Shown here piece by piece: positions 1 through 8,706 of a stretch of 56,925 nt of DNA. Source of the DNA: Myxococcus guangdongensis. Its GTDB lineage: Bacteria > Myxococcota > Myxococcia > Myxococcales > Myxococcaceae. A program made the position numbers and the translations under genes. Location: contig NZ_JAJVKW010000027.1 in the NCBI RefSeq assembly GCF_024198255.1, positions 1 to 56,925 of the forward strand. Reading direction: 5' to 3'. A model generated the notes under the pieces. It saw nothing but the letters and a program-made list of their open reading frames with translations. It searched no databases and was not told where the DNA came from. The first letter of the stretch is position 1, and every line of letters starts with the position of its first letter.

Positions 1-95
1 GTCAACCACCCAGTTTCAGCTTTTCTTCTTTGCTGCTCTCCGAAGTCCCCAGCGCCGCCCAGTGGCTTCCGCTGCTTTCTTCCGGAGGGGCGCGG

Positions 96-125
96 CTTCT
101 ACCTCTTCGCCGCATCCCGTGTCAA
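96..125 (-). promoter_or_regulatory. Leftward sigma70-type promoter, proximal copy of a tandem pair
   Basis: On the minus strand a perfect -35 TTGACA (125-120) is followed after 18 bases by TAGAAG (101-96) as the -10. The same arrangement is repeated about 100 bases upstream, and a third GTTGAC sits at the window edge (6-1), so the array may continue. Strong tandem consensus promoters of this kind are typical of rRNA or tRNA operons. The transcribed gene lies beyond the left edge, so its identity is inferred. An inverted repeat GTCAAC-N9-GTTGAC (121-141) covers the -35. Confidence 0.5.
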
Positions 126-194
126 CCGCTGCTTCGTTGACCGCCCCGCCGCTCCTGCCCGCCTACCGCTCGGGTTTCTTCGTCGGGGGCGCGG

Positions 195-222
195 CTTCTA
201 TCACCGCCGCGTCTCCTGTCAA
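195..222 (-). promoter_or_regulatory. Leftward sigma70-type promoter, distal copy of a tandem pair
   Basis: The minus strand carries TTGACA (222-217) and TAGAAG (200-195) separated by 16 bases. The -10 continues into GCCGCGCCCC, exactly as in the proximal copy, so the two are homologous direct repeats rather than chance matches. An inverted repeat GTCAAC-N7-GTTGAC again surrounds the -35 region. It probably contributes to transcription of a stable-RNA operon lying left of the window. Confidence 0.5.
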
Positions 223-602
223 CTCGCTTCGTTGACCGCTGTATTCCGTCGATGTTCCTGCTCCCACCACGAAGGACTCCGCGCCAGTGCGCGGCTTCGT
301 TGCGGGGGAGCGGCATGTACCACTGATCCTGGAAACACATCAACTTTTCGTGACAGGGCGCGTCGGATTTCTCCACCCCACCCCGTCCCCGCTCGGATCT
401 CCCCCAGGGACAGCCCCGGGCAACCCACTGAAGCGGCTTTCGCTCCGACCTTGAACCACCGGGCGCCGTCCCCGAGTCCGTACCCAGAAACTCCCGATCC
501 TGGATGCTCGGTGGGAGTCCGAGCAGGAGAACAGACCTCGGGGCGTCCATTCACCCGCTGGAAGAGCACCTGCTCCATGGACCTACATGAAGCCCTCCGG
601 CA
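223..602. other. Non-coding stretch between lipoprotein gene and tandem promoters
   Basis: I see no gene I can support here. Open frames exist on both strands but show low-complexity translations without a ribosome-binding site or recognisable domain. The stretch separates the end of the leftward lipoprotein gene from the leftward promoter pair and may contain upstream activating sequence for it. Confidence 0.5.
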
Positions 603-3209
603 TCACCGCACGCGCTGGACCTGCGTCCCGGTCACTCCTTCGCCGCTCACCGTGAGCATCAGCTCGCCCACCTGCGCCGCCTGGAAGAAGAACGTCGCTT
701 CCTGCTGCGTCCTCTCCAACACCAGCGACCACCCGGTTCCCGAGGTCGCCAGCGGCGTCGTACAGGTCGCGTCCGCGAAGAGCGCCACTCCAGTCGCCGC
801 GGGTCCCGCTCCTTCCAACGTCAGCGAAGGCGCCGCCAGCGCGGACAGGTTGCCGCGACTGTCCTGGCTCTGCACGACCAGGCCCTCCGAGCAGCTCCCC
901 GTGGCAGTCTCGCGCGCGGGGGTCATGAAGAAGAGCTGGGACGCCGCTCCCGCCACCACGTCCACGTCGAAGGTGGCCCCCGGCTGCGTTCCTCGGTCAT
1001 ACCCAGGCCCGCTCACCTTGTTCTGGCTGATGAAGTTGGCGCCCCCCAGGTCGGAGATGCCCGCCTGGTACGGATAGCCATTCGTCACCGGCCCGCGGTG
1101 CGTCACGGTGTTTCGCGACACCTGGAGCCGCGTCGATACCGCCAGCGGCCCTCCGCCCGCCTCTCCCTGTGACAGGTTGATGCCAACGTCGTTGTCCTCC
1201 ACCGTGTTCTCGAAGAGGACGAGGTCCTCGCACAGCGCGAAGCCGTAGTAAGGCCCGCCCGCGACCAGGATGCCCGAGGCCACCGCGGAGTCTCCCCTGT
1301 AGGCGTGCCCTGTCACGTGGTTGCCCGTCGCCCGCCCCGTGGCCCCGTCGCTGAACTGGATGCCGTTCCTCGCGATGAAGGACACCGGCCCACCGCCCTC
1401 GACCCGGTTGTCCTCCACGTTCAGCACCACCTTGCCCGTGCCGACGATGCCCGCCTTCTGGTAGGCCGACACATGGTTGCGCAGCACCTCCACGTGCGTC
1501 ACCGACTCGGCGTCCCGAGCGTTGCGCACCTCGATGGCCACGCCCTCCTGACAGCCTCCCGCTCCTTCCTTCTGATTCACGTCCCGGACCACGCTGTCGA
1601 GGATGGAGCCGCTCGCGCCGTCGAACAGGATGCCGCGCAGCCGCGCCGAGCCCGCGTCACACGCCAGCTCCGACAACCCTCGCGCCGCCACCGTCACGTC
1701 CCTCACGTGCGCCGTCGTCCCCAGGCTGCTCAACACCGCGCCTCGGAATCTCCCGTCGCGCGGGTCCACCGCCGTGAGCACGTGGCCGGCCCCGTCGAAC
1801 GTGTACCCGTCCGGAATCCACACCGTCTGCGCCGTGGTGCAGTCCGCCGTCAACGTCACCGTCGAGGCCCCCAACACCGCCGGACACGGAGCGTGCTCGT
1901 CACACAGCAGGTCTTCCCACTCCACCACCAACACTCGCGTCACGCTCAACCCGGAGGCATTCGTGACGGTCAGCGTGATGGTGGGCGTCACATCCCTCGG
2001 GGCGCAGGACAGCATCACCCAGTCCGCCGAGCTCGTTCCGGCCCCACGCACCATGTTCCCCAGGAGCCCCGTGTTCGCCGTCCACGCGAAGGTCAGCGGC
2101 TCTCCCTGAGGGTCCGTCGCGGTCGCGGACAGCCGCACCCGCTGCCCCGCGAAGGCGTCCTGGGAGGACTGCGTCACCTGCGTGAGAATCGGCGGCTGGG
2201 GGTTCTTCACACACAGATTCAACGAGCGCACCTGCGAGGCCCTCGTCGCATTGTCGGAAACCCTCACCGTCAACCGGCAATTGTCACACGCGACCTGGGG
2301 CGCCTCCATCGGAGTGAAGCGCGTCGTCGGTGACGTCGCGTCCTCGAAATGGCCCTCGCAGCTGGACGTCCACGCGTAGGTGAGCAGGTCTCCATCGTCG
2401 TCCACCGCCGTCACCCCCAACTCCACCGGCGCTCCCACCCGAACCTCGGCGCCCGGTCGGGCGTCCAGCTCCGTCACCACCGGGTCGCGCTCGAGCGAGG
2501 CCTCGTGCGCATCTCCCCAACCGCCCCCGAGCGCCACGTCCACGGAGAACCGCAGCGTGGACACCGCCCCCTGTGCCCCCATGACCTTCAAGGTCAGCGC
2601 ATCCGCCCCGCGGCGCTGCGGCGCCGTCCACTCCGCGTCCGGGACGCCCTTGTCGGTGAACTGTCCCTCCACCGCCTCCCACGCATACGTCAGCGTCTCC
2701 GAGGCCTCCGCCCCCCGCGACACCACCCGGAACCGGATGGACTCTCCCGGAGACACCGCGGCGCGTGTGCCCACCACCGCGTCGATGATGGGCGCCGTGC
2801 TCCCCAGCGTGGGATTCACCCGATGGGGAACCAGCACGAGCAGCGCGGGACGGTGCTTCTCCAGCTCCACGTCCGACACGCTCACCTCCCCCACCACCCC
2901 GCCCGCCACGTCCAACACCCGCGCCCTCACCGCGCCCACGCGGCCCGGCGGCAGGCTCCTCATCAGCCCGCCCCAGGACTCACCCGCGCCCTCGAGGACC
3001 GTCGAGACCGGCTCGCCCTGCGCGGGCGTCAGCGTCACCTCCACCTTCGCCACCTGGTCCAATGGCAGCGAGCGCGGCAACACCGTCACCACGCGCAACG
3101 AGCCCGTGGCCCCCTGGCTCACCCCCAAGGGTTCCTCCAGGTGACACCCCACGGACAACACCAGCGCGCCAGCGAGCAGGGCCAGGCGCATCGAGTTCGC
3201 TCGGTTCAT
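603..3209 (-). CDS. Secreted lipoprotein with PKD-like domains and a right-handed beta-helix
   Basis: This 868-residue protein begins with a lipoprotein signal peptide ending in LSVGC, so Cys22 should be lipidated and anchor it outside the inner membrane. Residues about 130-430 form three Ig/PKD-like modules with repeated phrases such as YAWEA, YAWTS and FAWTA, each after a D-x-D or D-P-x-G-E turn. Residues about 440-730 carry asparagine- and valine-rich repeats (ENTVEDN, RNTVTHRG, ENRVEGG) of the right-handed parallel beta-helix type seen in pectate-lyase-like surface proteins. A beta-sandwich-like tail follows. No catalytic residues are evident, so it may be a polysaccharide-binding or structural surface protein. 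The ATG at 3209 directly precedes the signal peptide. Confidence 0.8.
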   Translation of the reverse strand: MNRANSMRLALLAGALVLSVGCHLEEPLGVSQGATGSLRVVTVLPRSLPLDQVAKVEVTLTPAQGEPVSTVLEGAGESWGGLMRSLPPGRVGAVRARVLDVAGGVVGEVSVSDVELEKHRPALLVLVPHRVNPTLGSTAPIIDAVVGTRAAVSPGESIRFRVVSRGAEASETLTYAWEAVEGQFTDKGVPDAEWTAPQRRGADALTLKVMGAQGAVSTLRFSVDVALGGGWGDAHEASLERDPVVTELDARPGAEVRVGAPVELGVTAVDDDGDLLTYAWTSSCEGHFEDATSPTTRFTPMEAPQVACDNCRLTVRVSDNATRASQVRSLNLCVKNPQPPILTQVTQSSQDAFAGQRVRLSATATDPQGEPLTFAWTANTGLLGNMVRGAGTSSADWVMLSCAPRDVTPTITLTVTNASGLSVTRVLVVEWEDLLCDEHAPCPAVLGASTVTLTADCTTAQTVWIPDGYTFDGAGHVLTAVDPRDGRFRGAVLSSLGTTAHVRDVTVAARGLSELACDAGSARLRGILFDGASGSILDSVVRDVNQKEGAGGCQEGVAIEVRNARDAESVTHVEVLRNHVSAYQKAGIVGTGKVVLNVEDNRVEGGGPVSFIARNGIQFSDGATGRATGNHVTGHAYRGDSAVASGILVAGGPYYGFALCEDLVLFENTVEDNDVGINLSQGEAGGGPLAVSTRLQVSRNTVTHRGPVTNGYPYQAGISDLGGANFISQNKVSGPGYDRGTQPGATFDVDVVAGAASQLFFMTPARETATGSCSEGLVVQSQDSRGNLSALAAPSLTLEGAGPAATGVALFADATCTTPLATSGTGWSLVLERTQQEATFFFQAAQVGELMLTVSGEGVTGTQVQRVR

Positions 3210-3509
3210 GGTGACGTCCTCTCAGCGATGTCGGGTGGCCCACGATATCGACAAGCGCGTGGCCTCCCAAGCAACCGGCCACGCCTCCTCACCCGGACCG
3301 CCTGCCCGCCTCCACCCCACACCTCCCCACGAGGCAGGCCCTCGTCGAGCCGATGACACCCACATCCCTCGAGAGGAACGATGCACCCCGGCCGCATCGC
3401 CGTCTGGCGTTGGCGCGCCGTGGCGGATGCGCGCCCTCCCAGCGTCCACGACGGGGTGCTGGGAGGAAGGGGGCGACAGGTGATGCGCCGGGCTCGGGGC
3501 CCTCGCGCC
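3210..3509. other. Intergenic stretch upstream of the lipoprotein gene
   Basis: This stretch of 300 bases lies between two leftward genes. I see no credible gene in it: the short open frames on both strands are arginine- and proline-rich shadows. It should contain the lipoprotein promoter, but no clear -35/-10 pair stands out. No terminator with a T-run is seen. Confidence 0.4.
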
Positions 3510-3950
3510 TCAGACCTTGCCGCCGATGAAGCCCCCACCGAACGGAGACGGGCCCCGCTGACGCAACGCCTCGCGCTCGGCCTTCAGCGCGGCGAGCGCC
3601 TCGTCTCGCGTCAGGTAGTGGTTCACCGCTGCGCCGTTGATGGCGCCACTGGTGAGCACGAACATGCGCGTCATCTCGTCACCACCGAAGCGGTACGAGC
3701 GGTGCGTGAAGCGCTCGAGCACCTCGCGGCGCTCCTTGCCGAAGACCCGGCCCGCGGTGAACTTCACCACCAACCCATCCAGGTTGATGAGCAGGTCCAC
3801 CTTGCCCGAGCCCGCATAGGGCGCGAGGTGCACCTCCACCTCACGCCGCCACCGCAGGACATCCTCGTCATTCACCAGGACGCAGTCCGTGAAGTTCGCC
3901 GTCACGACATCGTTCGGCGCGTCGTAGTCGAAGGACATGCTCCAGGCCAT
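3510..3950 (-). CDS. Small cytoplasmic protein, possibly STAS/SpoIIAA-like
   Basis: This is a 146-residue protein without signal peptide or membrane segment. It alternates beta and alpha segments: VVTANFTDC, then a helix DEDVLRWRREVEVHL, then VDLLINLDGLVV, then helix and MTRMFVLTSG, ending in a charged helix and a glycine-rich tail. The pattern of a hydrophobic strand ending in a D-G turn followed by an amphipathic helix recalls SpoIIAA-like/STAS domains, but no diagnostic phospho-serine motif is seen. It ends 25 bases after the alpha/beta hydrolase gene stops being read (3976), on the same strand, so the two may be co-transcribed. Function unknown. Confidence 0.65.
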   Translation of the reverse strand: MAWSMSFDYDAPNDVVTANFTDCVLVNDEDVLRWRREVEVHLAPYAGSGKVDLLINLDGLVVKFTAGRVFGKERREVLERFTHRSYRFGGDEMTRMFVLTSGAINGAAVNHYLTRDEALAALKAEREALRQRGPSPFGGGFIGGKV

Positions 3951-3975
3951 CGTGATGCCTCCCTCGAAGCCGGAA

Positions 3976-4761
3976 TCAGGCGGGCGCGGAGCCAGCCAGG
4001 AAGGCGGACACCACCGCCGCGGTCTCCTGGGGATGCTCCACGTGCGGGTAGTGACCGGGGCCCGGAATGTGAGCCATGCGCGCGCGCCGGATGGGCGACA
4101 CCACGGCCTGCCTCAAGAAAGCCGGCGGCAGGAAGGCGTCATCCGTGGACACCACCAACGTCGGCGCCACGATTCGCGCCAGCCGCTCCTGGATGCCACC
4201 CGTCGTCCACGCGTCGAAGGCGCCCTCAATCGACGCCGCGCTCACCGCGCCCGCGTCCTTCAACAGCGCCTCCAGCTGCTCCGGCGTCAGCGTCTTGCAC
4301 GCGAGCCCCAGGATGGTCTTCTGCTTCTCACGGTCTCCCGCCGACGTGCGGAACAGCCCCGCCGCATCAGGAGGCAGGGGCAAGCCCGACGCCGGCACCG
4401 TGTTGAGCAGCAGCAGCGCGTCCACCCGCGCGGGGACCTCCGACGCAACCCACTGCGCCAGCTGCCCACCCATGCTGTGCCCCACCACCGTGAAGCGCTC
4501 CGCACCCACCGCGTCCACCACCGCCAGCACGTCCCTCGCCAGGCCCTCCAGCGTGTAACCACCGTCCGCCTTGCCCGACTGCCCGGTGCCTCGCGCATCC
4601 GGAATCACCAGCCGCAACCCCGTCAGGTCCAGCCGCTCCACCAGCCCGTCCCACACCGCGCCCGACACCATCCACCCATGCACCAACACCACCGTGCGCG
4701 GTCCGTCACCGATGACTCGGTAGTGAAGTGAAGTCCCGTCAGCAGCGGAAATCGAGGGCAT
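3976..4761 (-). CDS. Alpha/beta hydrolase
   Basis: This 261-residue cytoplasmic hydrolase has the classic fold markers: the oxyanion loop VLVHGW (26-30), the D-A-R-G-T-G-Q-S loop (55-62), the nucleophile elbow GHSMG (94-98, Ser96), an acid within STDDAF (Asp207/208) and the histidine in PGHYPH (His237). Length and motifs fit carboxylesterase, lactonase or C-C hydrolase members, and the substrate cannot be told. The ATG at 4761 has GGAGAG five bases upstream, which supports this start. It is transcribed divergently from the methyltransferase and probably leads an operon with the small STAS-like gene downstream. Confidence 0.85.
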   Translation of the reverse strand: MPSISAADGTSLHYRVIGDGPRTVVLVHGWMVSGAVWDGLVERLDLTGLRLVIPDARGTGQSGKADGGYTLEGLARDVLAVVDAVGAERFTVVGHSMGGQLAQWVASEVPARVDALLLLNTVPASGLPLPPDAAGLFRTSAGDREKQKTILGLACKTLTPEQLEALLKDAGAVSAASIEGAFDAWTTGGIQERLARIVAPTLVVSTDDAFLPPAFLRQAVVSPIRRARMAHIPGPGHYPHVEHPQETAAVVSAFLAGSAPA

Positions 4762-4913
4762 GTCGTCTCTCCGGACGAAAAGGATAAAGCGGCATTGAAT
4801 TAATGTACGGGAGCGAAAGCAAGTCAGGACACCCGGGAGCGTCTCAAGATTCCCATGTAGGCATTCGCCGCGGGTACGTGTGAGGTTGGCTCGTGGAGTG
4901 ATAACGAGACGGG

Positions 4914-5624
4914 ATGATGCTCCACACGGCCGGGCGAACGGTGCACTGCGAGGACGCGCTCACGTGGCTCGCGGCTCAACCCATCCTGACGGGCTGCTCG
5001 GCGGTGGCCTCGCTACCGGATGCGTCCGAGTTCCCCACGCTGTCCCTCGCCGAGTGGAAGGCGTGGTTCACCCGCGCGGCGGCGCTCGTCATGTCCCGCG
5101 TGCCCGACGACGGCGTGGCCATCTTCTATCAAACGGATGTGAAGGATGAGGGGCTCTGGGTCGACAAGGGTTACCTCGTCTCGCGCGCCGCCGAGGACTC
5201 GGGCCTGGGGCTGCTCTGGCACAAGGTCGTCTGTCGCCGCGCCCCCGGCACCGTGACGTTCGGCCGGCCCGCGTACTCCCACATGCTGTGCTTCTCACGC
5301 GGCATCCGCGTCGACCTGGGGAAGTCCACGGCCGATGTGCTCCCCGACGCGGGCGAAGTCACGTGGACTCGCGGCATGGGCGTGGAGGCGTGTCAGCTCG
5401 CGTGCCGCTTCATCCTCGAGCACACCCCCACGCGCACCGTCGTGGACCCCTTCTGTGGCCACGGCACCGCGCTCGCCGTGGCGAACGCGATGGGACTCGA
5501 GGCCATCGGCGTGGAGCTCAGTCGCAAGCGCGCTCGCAAGGCTCGGAACCTGCGCGCTCGGTGGCACGAGCAGAAGCTCGTGCTCACCCAGGACGACGCG
5601 GCTCAGGCCTCGGATTCGGAGTAG
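4914..5624 (+). CDS. SAM-dependent methyltransferase of the DNA-methylase fold with altered catalytic motif
   Basis: This 236-residue protein shows the SAM-binding motif DPFCGHGT (178-185) followed by GLEAIGVELSRKR (194-206), the arrangement of C-terminal motif I in amino-methyltransferases acting on DNA or RNA. Where these enzymes have DPPY/NPPY after the first strand, this protein has SLPD (33-36), and the rest of the N-terminal half (LSLAEWKAWF, VAIFYQTDVK) matches the expected layout. The target base or residue is therefore uncertain: a nucleic acid is likely but not shown. No restriction enzyme gene is nearby. Two adjacent ATG codons form the start. The 3' end overlaps the convergent ferritin-like gene by 22 bases. 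Confidence 0.7.
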   Translation: MMLHTAGRTVHCEDALTWLAAQPILTGCSAVASLPDASEFPTLSLAEWKAWFTRAAALVMSRVPDDGVAIFYQTDVKDEGLWVDKGYLVSRAAEDSGLGLLWHKVVCRRAPGTVTFGRPAYSHMLCFSRGIRVDLGKSTADVLPDAGEVTWTRGMGVEACQLACRFILEHTPTRTVVDPFCGHGTALAVANAMGLEAIGVELSRKRARKARNLRARWHEQKLVLTQDDAAQASDSE

Positions 5625-6265
5625 GTCCGAGGCGCCACAGTGGCGGTCAGGGCCACGGGCAGGGCGGCCAGCTCGCTCGCCACCACGGACTCCAGCTCGC
5701 CGATGAAGGCCCCGAACAACCGCTCCTCCAGCGCCAGCGCCTCGTCCAATGACGCGCCCACCTCGGAGAGCCGGGCCACGCACGCGTCCTCGATGGTGCG
5801 CCGGTGGCCCTGCTCCTCCGTGACGACGCGCCCCAGCTCCTCCTTCACGCTCGAGCTGCGCGTGGCCGCCTTGTAGAGCGGATAGAGCACCATCGCGCGA
5901 CGCTCGATGGCCGTCGTCGTGAGCAGGTAGTGCAGGTACACGTCCGGCGCGCCCGTGTGCGACGTGGCCCACTTCGCCAGCTCGTGGTCCAGCCCCTGGA
6001 AATAGCGGCCCGCGCCCTCCGGGCACAGGAACGTGGCGATTTCGCCTCCCGCCAGCTCGACGGACAGGCGCTTGAACGCGAAGGCGTGGCGCGTCTCGTC
6101 CGCGAGGTGCTCGAGCACGCTCAACGACGGATGCCGGTCCGCCACCGTGCGCGAAATCTTCCTCGCGCCGATGAACTCCATCAGGGACAGGGTGTGCAAC
6201 CAGCGAGCCTCGAGCTCGGACGACTGGGCCAATTGGCGAAGCACCGCCTGGATTCGCTCACGCAT
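5603..6265 (-). CDS. Ferritin-like di-iron domain protein
   Basis: Reading from the ATG at 6265 gives a 220-residue, mainly helical protein. It has a four-helix-bundle ligand pattern: Glu30 (LMEFIG), E57-x-x-H60 (DETRHA), Glu121 (AIERRA) and E151-x-x-H154 (EEQGHR). These are the spacings of ferritin-like di-iron proteins. The open frame continues upstream of 6265, but that part is arginine-rich and looks non-coding, so the internal ATG is preferred. It may be an oxidase, a hydroxylase or an iron-handling protein. There is no signal peptide. The 3' end overlaps the methyltransferase gene tail to tail. Confidence 0.75.
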   Translation of the reverse strand: MRERIQAVLRQLAQSSELEARWLHTLSLMEFIGARKISRTVADRHPSLSVLEHLADETRHAFAFKRLSVELAGGEIATFLCPEGAGRYFQGLDHELAKWATSHTGAPDVYLHYLLTTTAIERRAMVLYPLYKAATRSSSVKEELGRVVTEEQGHRRTIEDACVARLSEVGASLDEALALEERLFGAFIGELESVVASELAALPVALTATVAPRTYSESEA

Positions 6266-6332
6266 GCCGCGCCCTCTAGCGCGTGCACGCTCCGCGCGCG
6301 AGCACCAAGACACTCGGCCCCTTCGCTTCGGC

Positions 6333-7235
6333 TCAGGCCACGGGCGCCTCCGTGCCCCAGAGCTCCTCCGCCACCGTGCGCACCTGGACATGGCGCACCG
6401 GCGAGGCGCCCTCGAGGAAGCGCAAGAGCTCCATCGCCACCGTGTGCTGCGCGTCCCACATCACGAAGTGCCCCGCGTCCGGCACCTGCATCCACCGCGC
6501 ACCCGGGATGTCCCAGACCAGGCGCTCGCCGTACTTCGCGGGCAACAGTCCGTCCTCCGCGCCCCACATCACCAGCGTCGGCACCGCGAGGTGACCCAGC
6601 TTCGGCGCCAGCTCCAGGGTCTGGTTCGTGTTCAGCGCCACCGCGTTGCGCGACAGCGACACCCAGCCGACCTCCGTCGAGTAGGGCGCGAGCAGCCCCT
6701 CCAGCAGCTCCGCCGACGGCGCCTTCACGAAGCCCTTCTTCTTCAGCCCCAAGCGCAGCAGCTTCGGCATCCGCTCGCAAGACAGCTTCCGCGACAGCCC
6801 CGGCGTGCCGAGCTGCGACATCAGCGCGAGTGGCCACGCGTCGTAGCAGACGCTGTCCATCAGACACAGCCGACTCACCCGACGCGGAAAACGCACCGCG
6901 AGCTGCTGCGCCACGCCGCCCCCCACGTCGTGCCCCACCACCACCGCGTCCACCACGCCCAGGCGGTCCATCCAGGCCTCCATCACCTCCGCCTGTTTCG
7001 TCACCGAGCGGTCGAACCGGTCCCTCCGGTCGGAGAAGCCGTAGCCCAGCAGGTCCGGCACCAACACCCGGTGCGACGCGGCCAGCGCTCGCGCCAGCCC
7101 GCTCCACAGATAGCCCCACGTCGGGAGACCGTGCAGCAACACCACCGGCGGCCCCTTGCCCCAGTCCACGTAGCTCACGAAGTGGCCACCCAACTCCATC
7201 ACCTCTTGCCGCCTCTGCCACTCGCGCCAGTTCAT
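6333..7235 (-). CDS. Alpha/beta hydrolase with aspartate nucleophile (haloalkane dehalogenase or epoxide hydrolase type)
   Basis: This 300-residue protein carries HGLPTWGYLW (35-44), close to the HGxPxxxYLW oxyanion loop of haloalkane dehalogenases and epoxide hydrolases. Its nucleophile elbow is VGHDVGG, so the nucleophile is Asp103 rather than serine. The acid is probably Asp228 (WGAEDG) and the base His256 (DAGHF). Haloalkane dehalogenases usually have Trp after the nucleophile to bind the halide, but here it is Val104, which leans toward epoxide hydrolase or an atypical dehalogenase. The ATG at 7235 is chosen because GGAGGAG lies five bases upstream. A longer in-frame start exists at 7286. 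It lies 64 bases downstream of a DehI-type gene on the same strand. Confidence 0.8.
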   Translation of the reverse strand: MNWREWQRRQEVMELGGHFVSYVDWGKGPPVVLLHGLPTWGYLWSGLARALAASHRVLVPDLLGYGFSDRRDRFDRSVTKQAEVMEAWMDRLGVVDAVVVGHDVGGGVAQQLAVRFPRRVSRLCLMDSVCYDAWPLALMSQLGTPGLSRKLSCERMPKLLRLGLKKKGFVKAPSAELLEGLLAPYSTEVGWVSLSRNAVALNTNQTLELAPKLGHLAVPTLVMWGAEDGLLPAKYGERLVWDIPGARWMQVPDAGHFVMWDAQHTVAMELLRFLEGASPVRHVQVRTVAEELWGTEAPVA

Positions 7236-7299
7236 CGCCGCTCCTCCGTCGCCACCGCTCGGGTCATCGAGAGGGACCACCGCCACGCCTCACGCCGGT

Positions 7300-8199
7300 T
7301 CATCGCAGCTCTTCCGCCGCGACCCAGTCCGGCACCAACCGGGCCGCGCCCGGCATCGGCTGGCGCAACATGTCCGGCACGTCCTGCACCAACTGCGAGA
7401 GGTTCAGCAGCAACACCGTGCCTCGCCGCTCCAGGGACTCCGTCACCTTCAGCACCGCGTCCGCGTCCTCGCCCAGCGCCTTCACCCGCTGCCGGCTCAG
7501 CGCCACCACGTACGGCAGCTCCCGCGCGCGCCGCCTCGCGGACTCACGCAGCGCCTCCGCCGCCTGCTGATACGACGCGTCCCCGATGCGCGGCTTCAGC
7601 CGACGCCACGCCGCCTCCAGGTATCCCGGCCAGCACGCCAACGCCCGATACTCCCCCGGCACCCCCGGCGGCCCCACCGTCTTCACGATGTCCGCGAACA
7701 CCGCCTTCAACGCCGGCTCCGTCGGCGTCTCCGCCACCCACTCCATCGCCGCCATTCGCGCGGGCACACCCCGCTCCAGCCGCTCACCGATTCCCGGCGA
7801 CTCCCCGCGCCCCACCCCCTGCCCCTCCAACGCGAGCCGCACCGCCGCCACCATCAACGTCACCCTCGGCAGCATCGCCTCGTACAGCTCCAGCACGCCG
7901 CGCACGTGGAAGCGCTGACTCGGCCCCAGCTTCGCCGCCTCCCACGCCCCCAGCTCGTCCCACGCCACCGTCGTGTCGAGCGTCTGCTGCCAGAGCTCCA
8001 ACGCCGACTCCTCGAAGGCCCGCGTCTCCACGTTCGGCCCCATCGCCTCCCACATCGCCACGAAGAAGCGCGGCCAGGACGCCCACGTCCGCAACGACAC
8101 GTCCACCCCCGTCACGCGCATCGTCCTGCGCAGCTCGTGGTAGACGCGCTCGACGTCGCCCCGCGCCCCCTGCTCGCTCACCTGCTTCACCCTGGCCAT
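7300..8199 (-). CDS. DehI-family 2-haloacid dehalogenase-like protein
   Basis: This is a 299-residue, all-helical, cytoplasmic protein starting MARVKQVSEQ. It resembles the DehI group of 2-haloacid dehalogenases, which fold as two similar helical halves. Both halves here contain the W-P-x-(F/Y) signature followed by a W and a P: WASWPRFFVAMWEAMGP and ACWPGYLEAAWRRLKP. Family members hydrolyse both D- and L-2-haloacids, but many genomic homologues are uncharacterised and this one may act on something else. I chose the ATG at 8199; the frame is open further upstream, but that part has non-coding character. It probably forms an operon with the aspartate-nucleophile hydrolase downstream. Confidence 0.75.
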   Translation of the reverse strand: MARVKQVSEQGARGDVERVYHELRRTMRVTGVDVSLRTWASWPRFFVAMWEAMGPNVETRAFEESALELWQQTLDTTVAWDELGAWEAAKLGPSQRFHVRGVLELYEAMLPRVTLMVAAVRLALEGQGVGRGESPGIGERLERGVPARMAAMEWVAETPTEPALKAVFADIVKTVGPPGVPGEYRALACWPGYLEAAWRRLKPRIGDASYQQAAEALRESARRRARELPYVVALSRQRVKALGEDADAVLKVTESLERRGTVLLLNLSQLVQDVPDMLRQPMPGAARLVPDWVAAEELR

Positions 8200-8706
8200 G
8201 ACGACACCCCCGCCGGCAACGGTGCGGATGGCTCGACGCCCAGGACACCTCCACCCCACGCCCGGCCGCCCGGATGTCCCCGCTCCCCAGGCCCACGCGC
8301 CCGTCCTCCCCACGTCACACCGCCGCCCCTCGGGGTGGGGCCCTCGCGGACTACAGAACACTCCCGACGGGCCTCGTTTGACTCCCTCCGCGACGGCTCG
8401 CTTTGCTGCCTGTCGCGCGACGCCGGATGGCCGCGCCTGACTGGTTCGCGGGGGGCAACCAGCATGAGGTCTCGACAGACGTCGCCGCGCTCCACCGGAG
8501 ACCCGCGCGTCTCCACGCCTTCGCGCGACCTCATCGAAACAGCCCCCACGTGCGCGCCCGCCCCGCTTCCCGCGGCGACGGATGCGAGGCCCCGTGCTCC
8601 TTCGCGAGCAGGGGAGCCAGGCGGACGCCCCACTCGCGGCGCCTTCCGCCTCCAGTCCCACCACCATCGCAACGAGGACGCCACCGCGCGCCCGGGGGAG
8701 AGCGAC
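8200..8706. other. Divergent intergenic region of 507 bases
   Basis: The region separates the leftward DehI-like gene from the rightward kinase operon and should carry promoters for both. A weak candidate for the rightward operon is TTGACT (8378-8383) with TTTGCT 18 bases on, but the -10 is poor. Open frames here on both strands look like compositional shadows. I see no RNA gene or repeat. Confidence 0.4.

Noticed and set aside
232..1077. Plus-strand open frame starting near the tandem promoters
   Set aside because: It overlaps the 3' end of the well-supported lipoprotein gene on the other strand, and its translation is Arg/Ser/Pro-rich low complexity.
8378..8407. TTGACT-N18-TTTGCT as promoter of the kinase operon
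   Set aside because: The -35 is good but the -10 is poor, and about 300 bases of leader would follow. Too weak to list as a feature.
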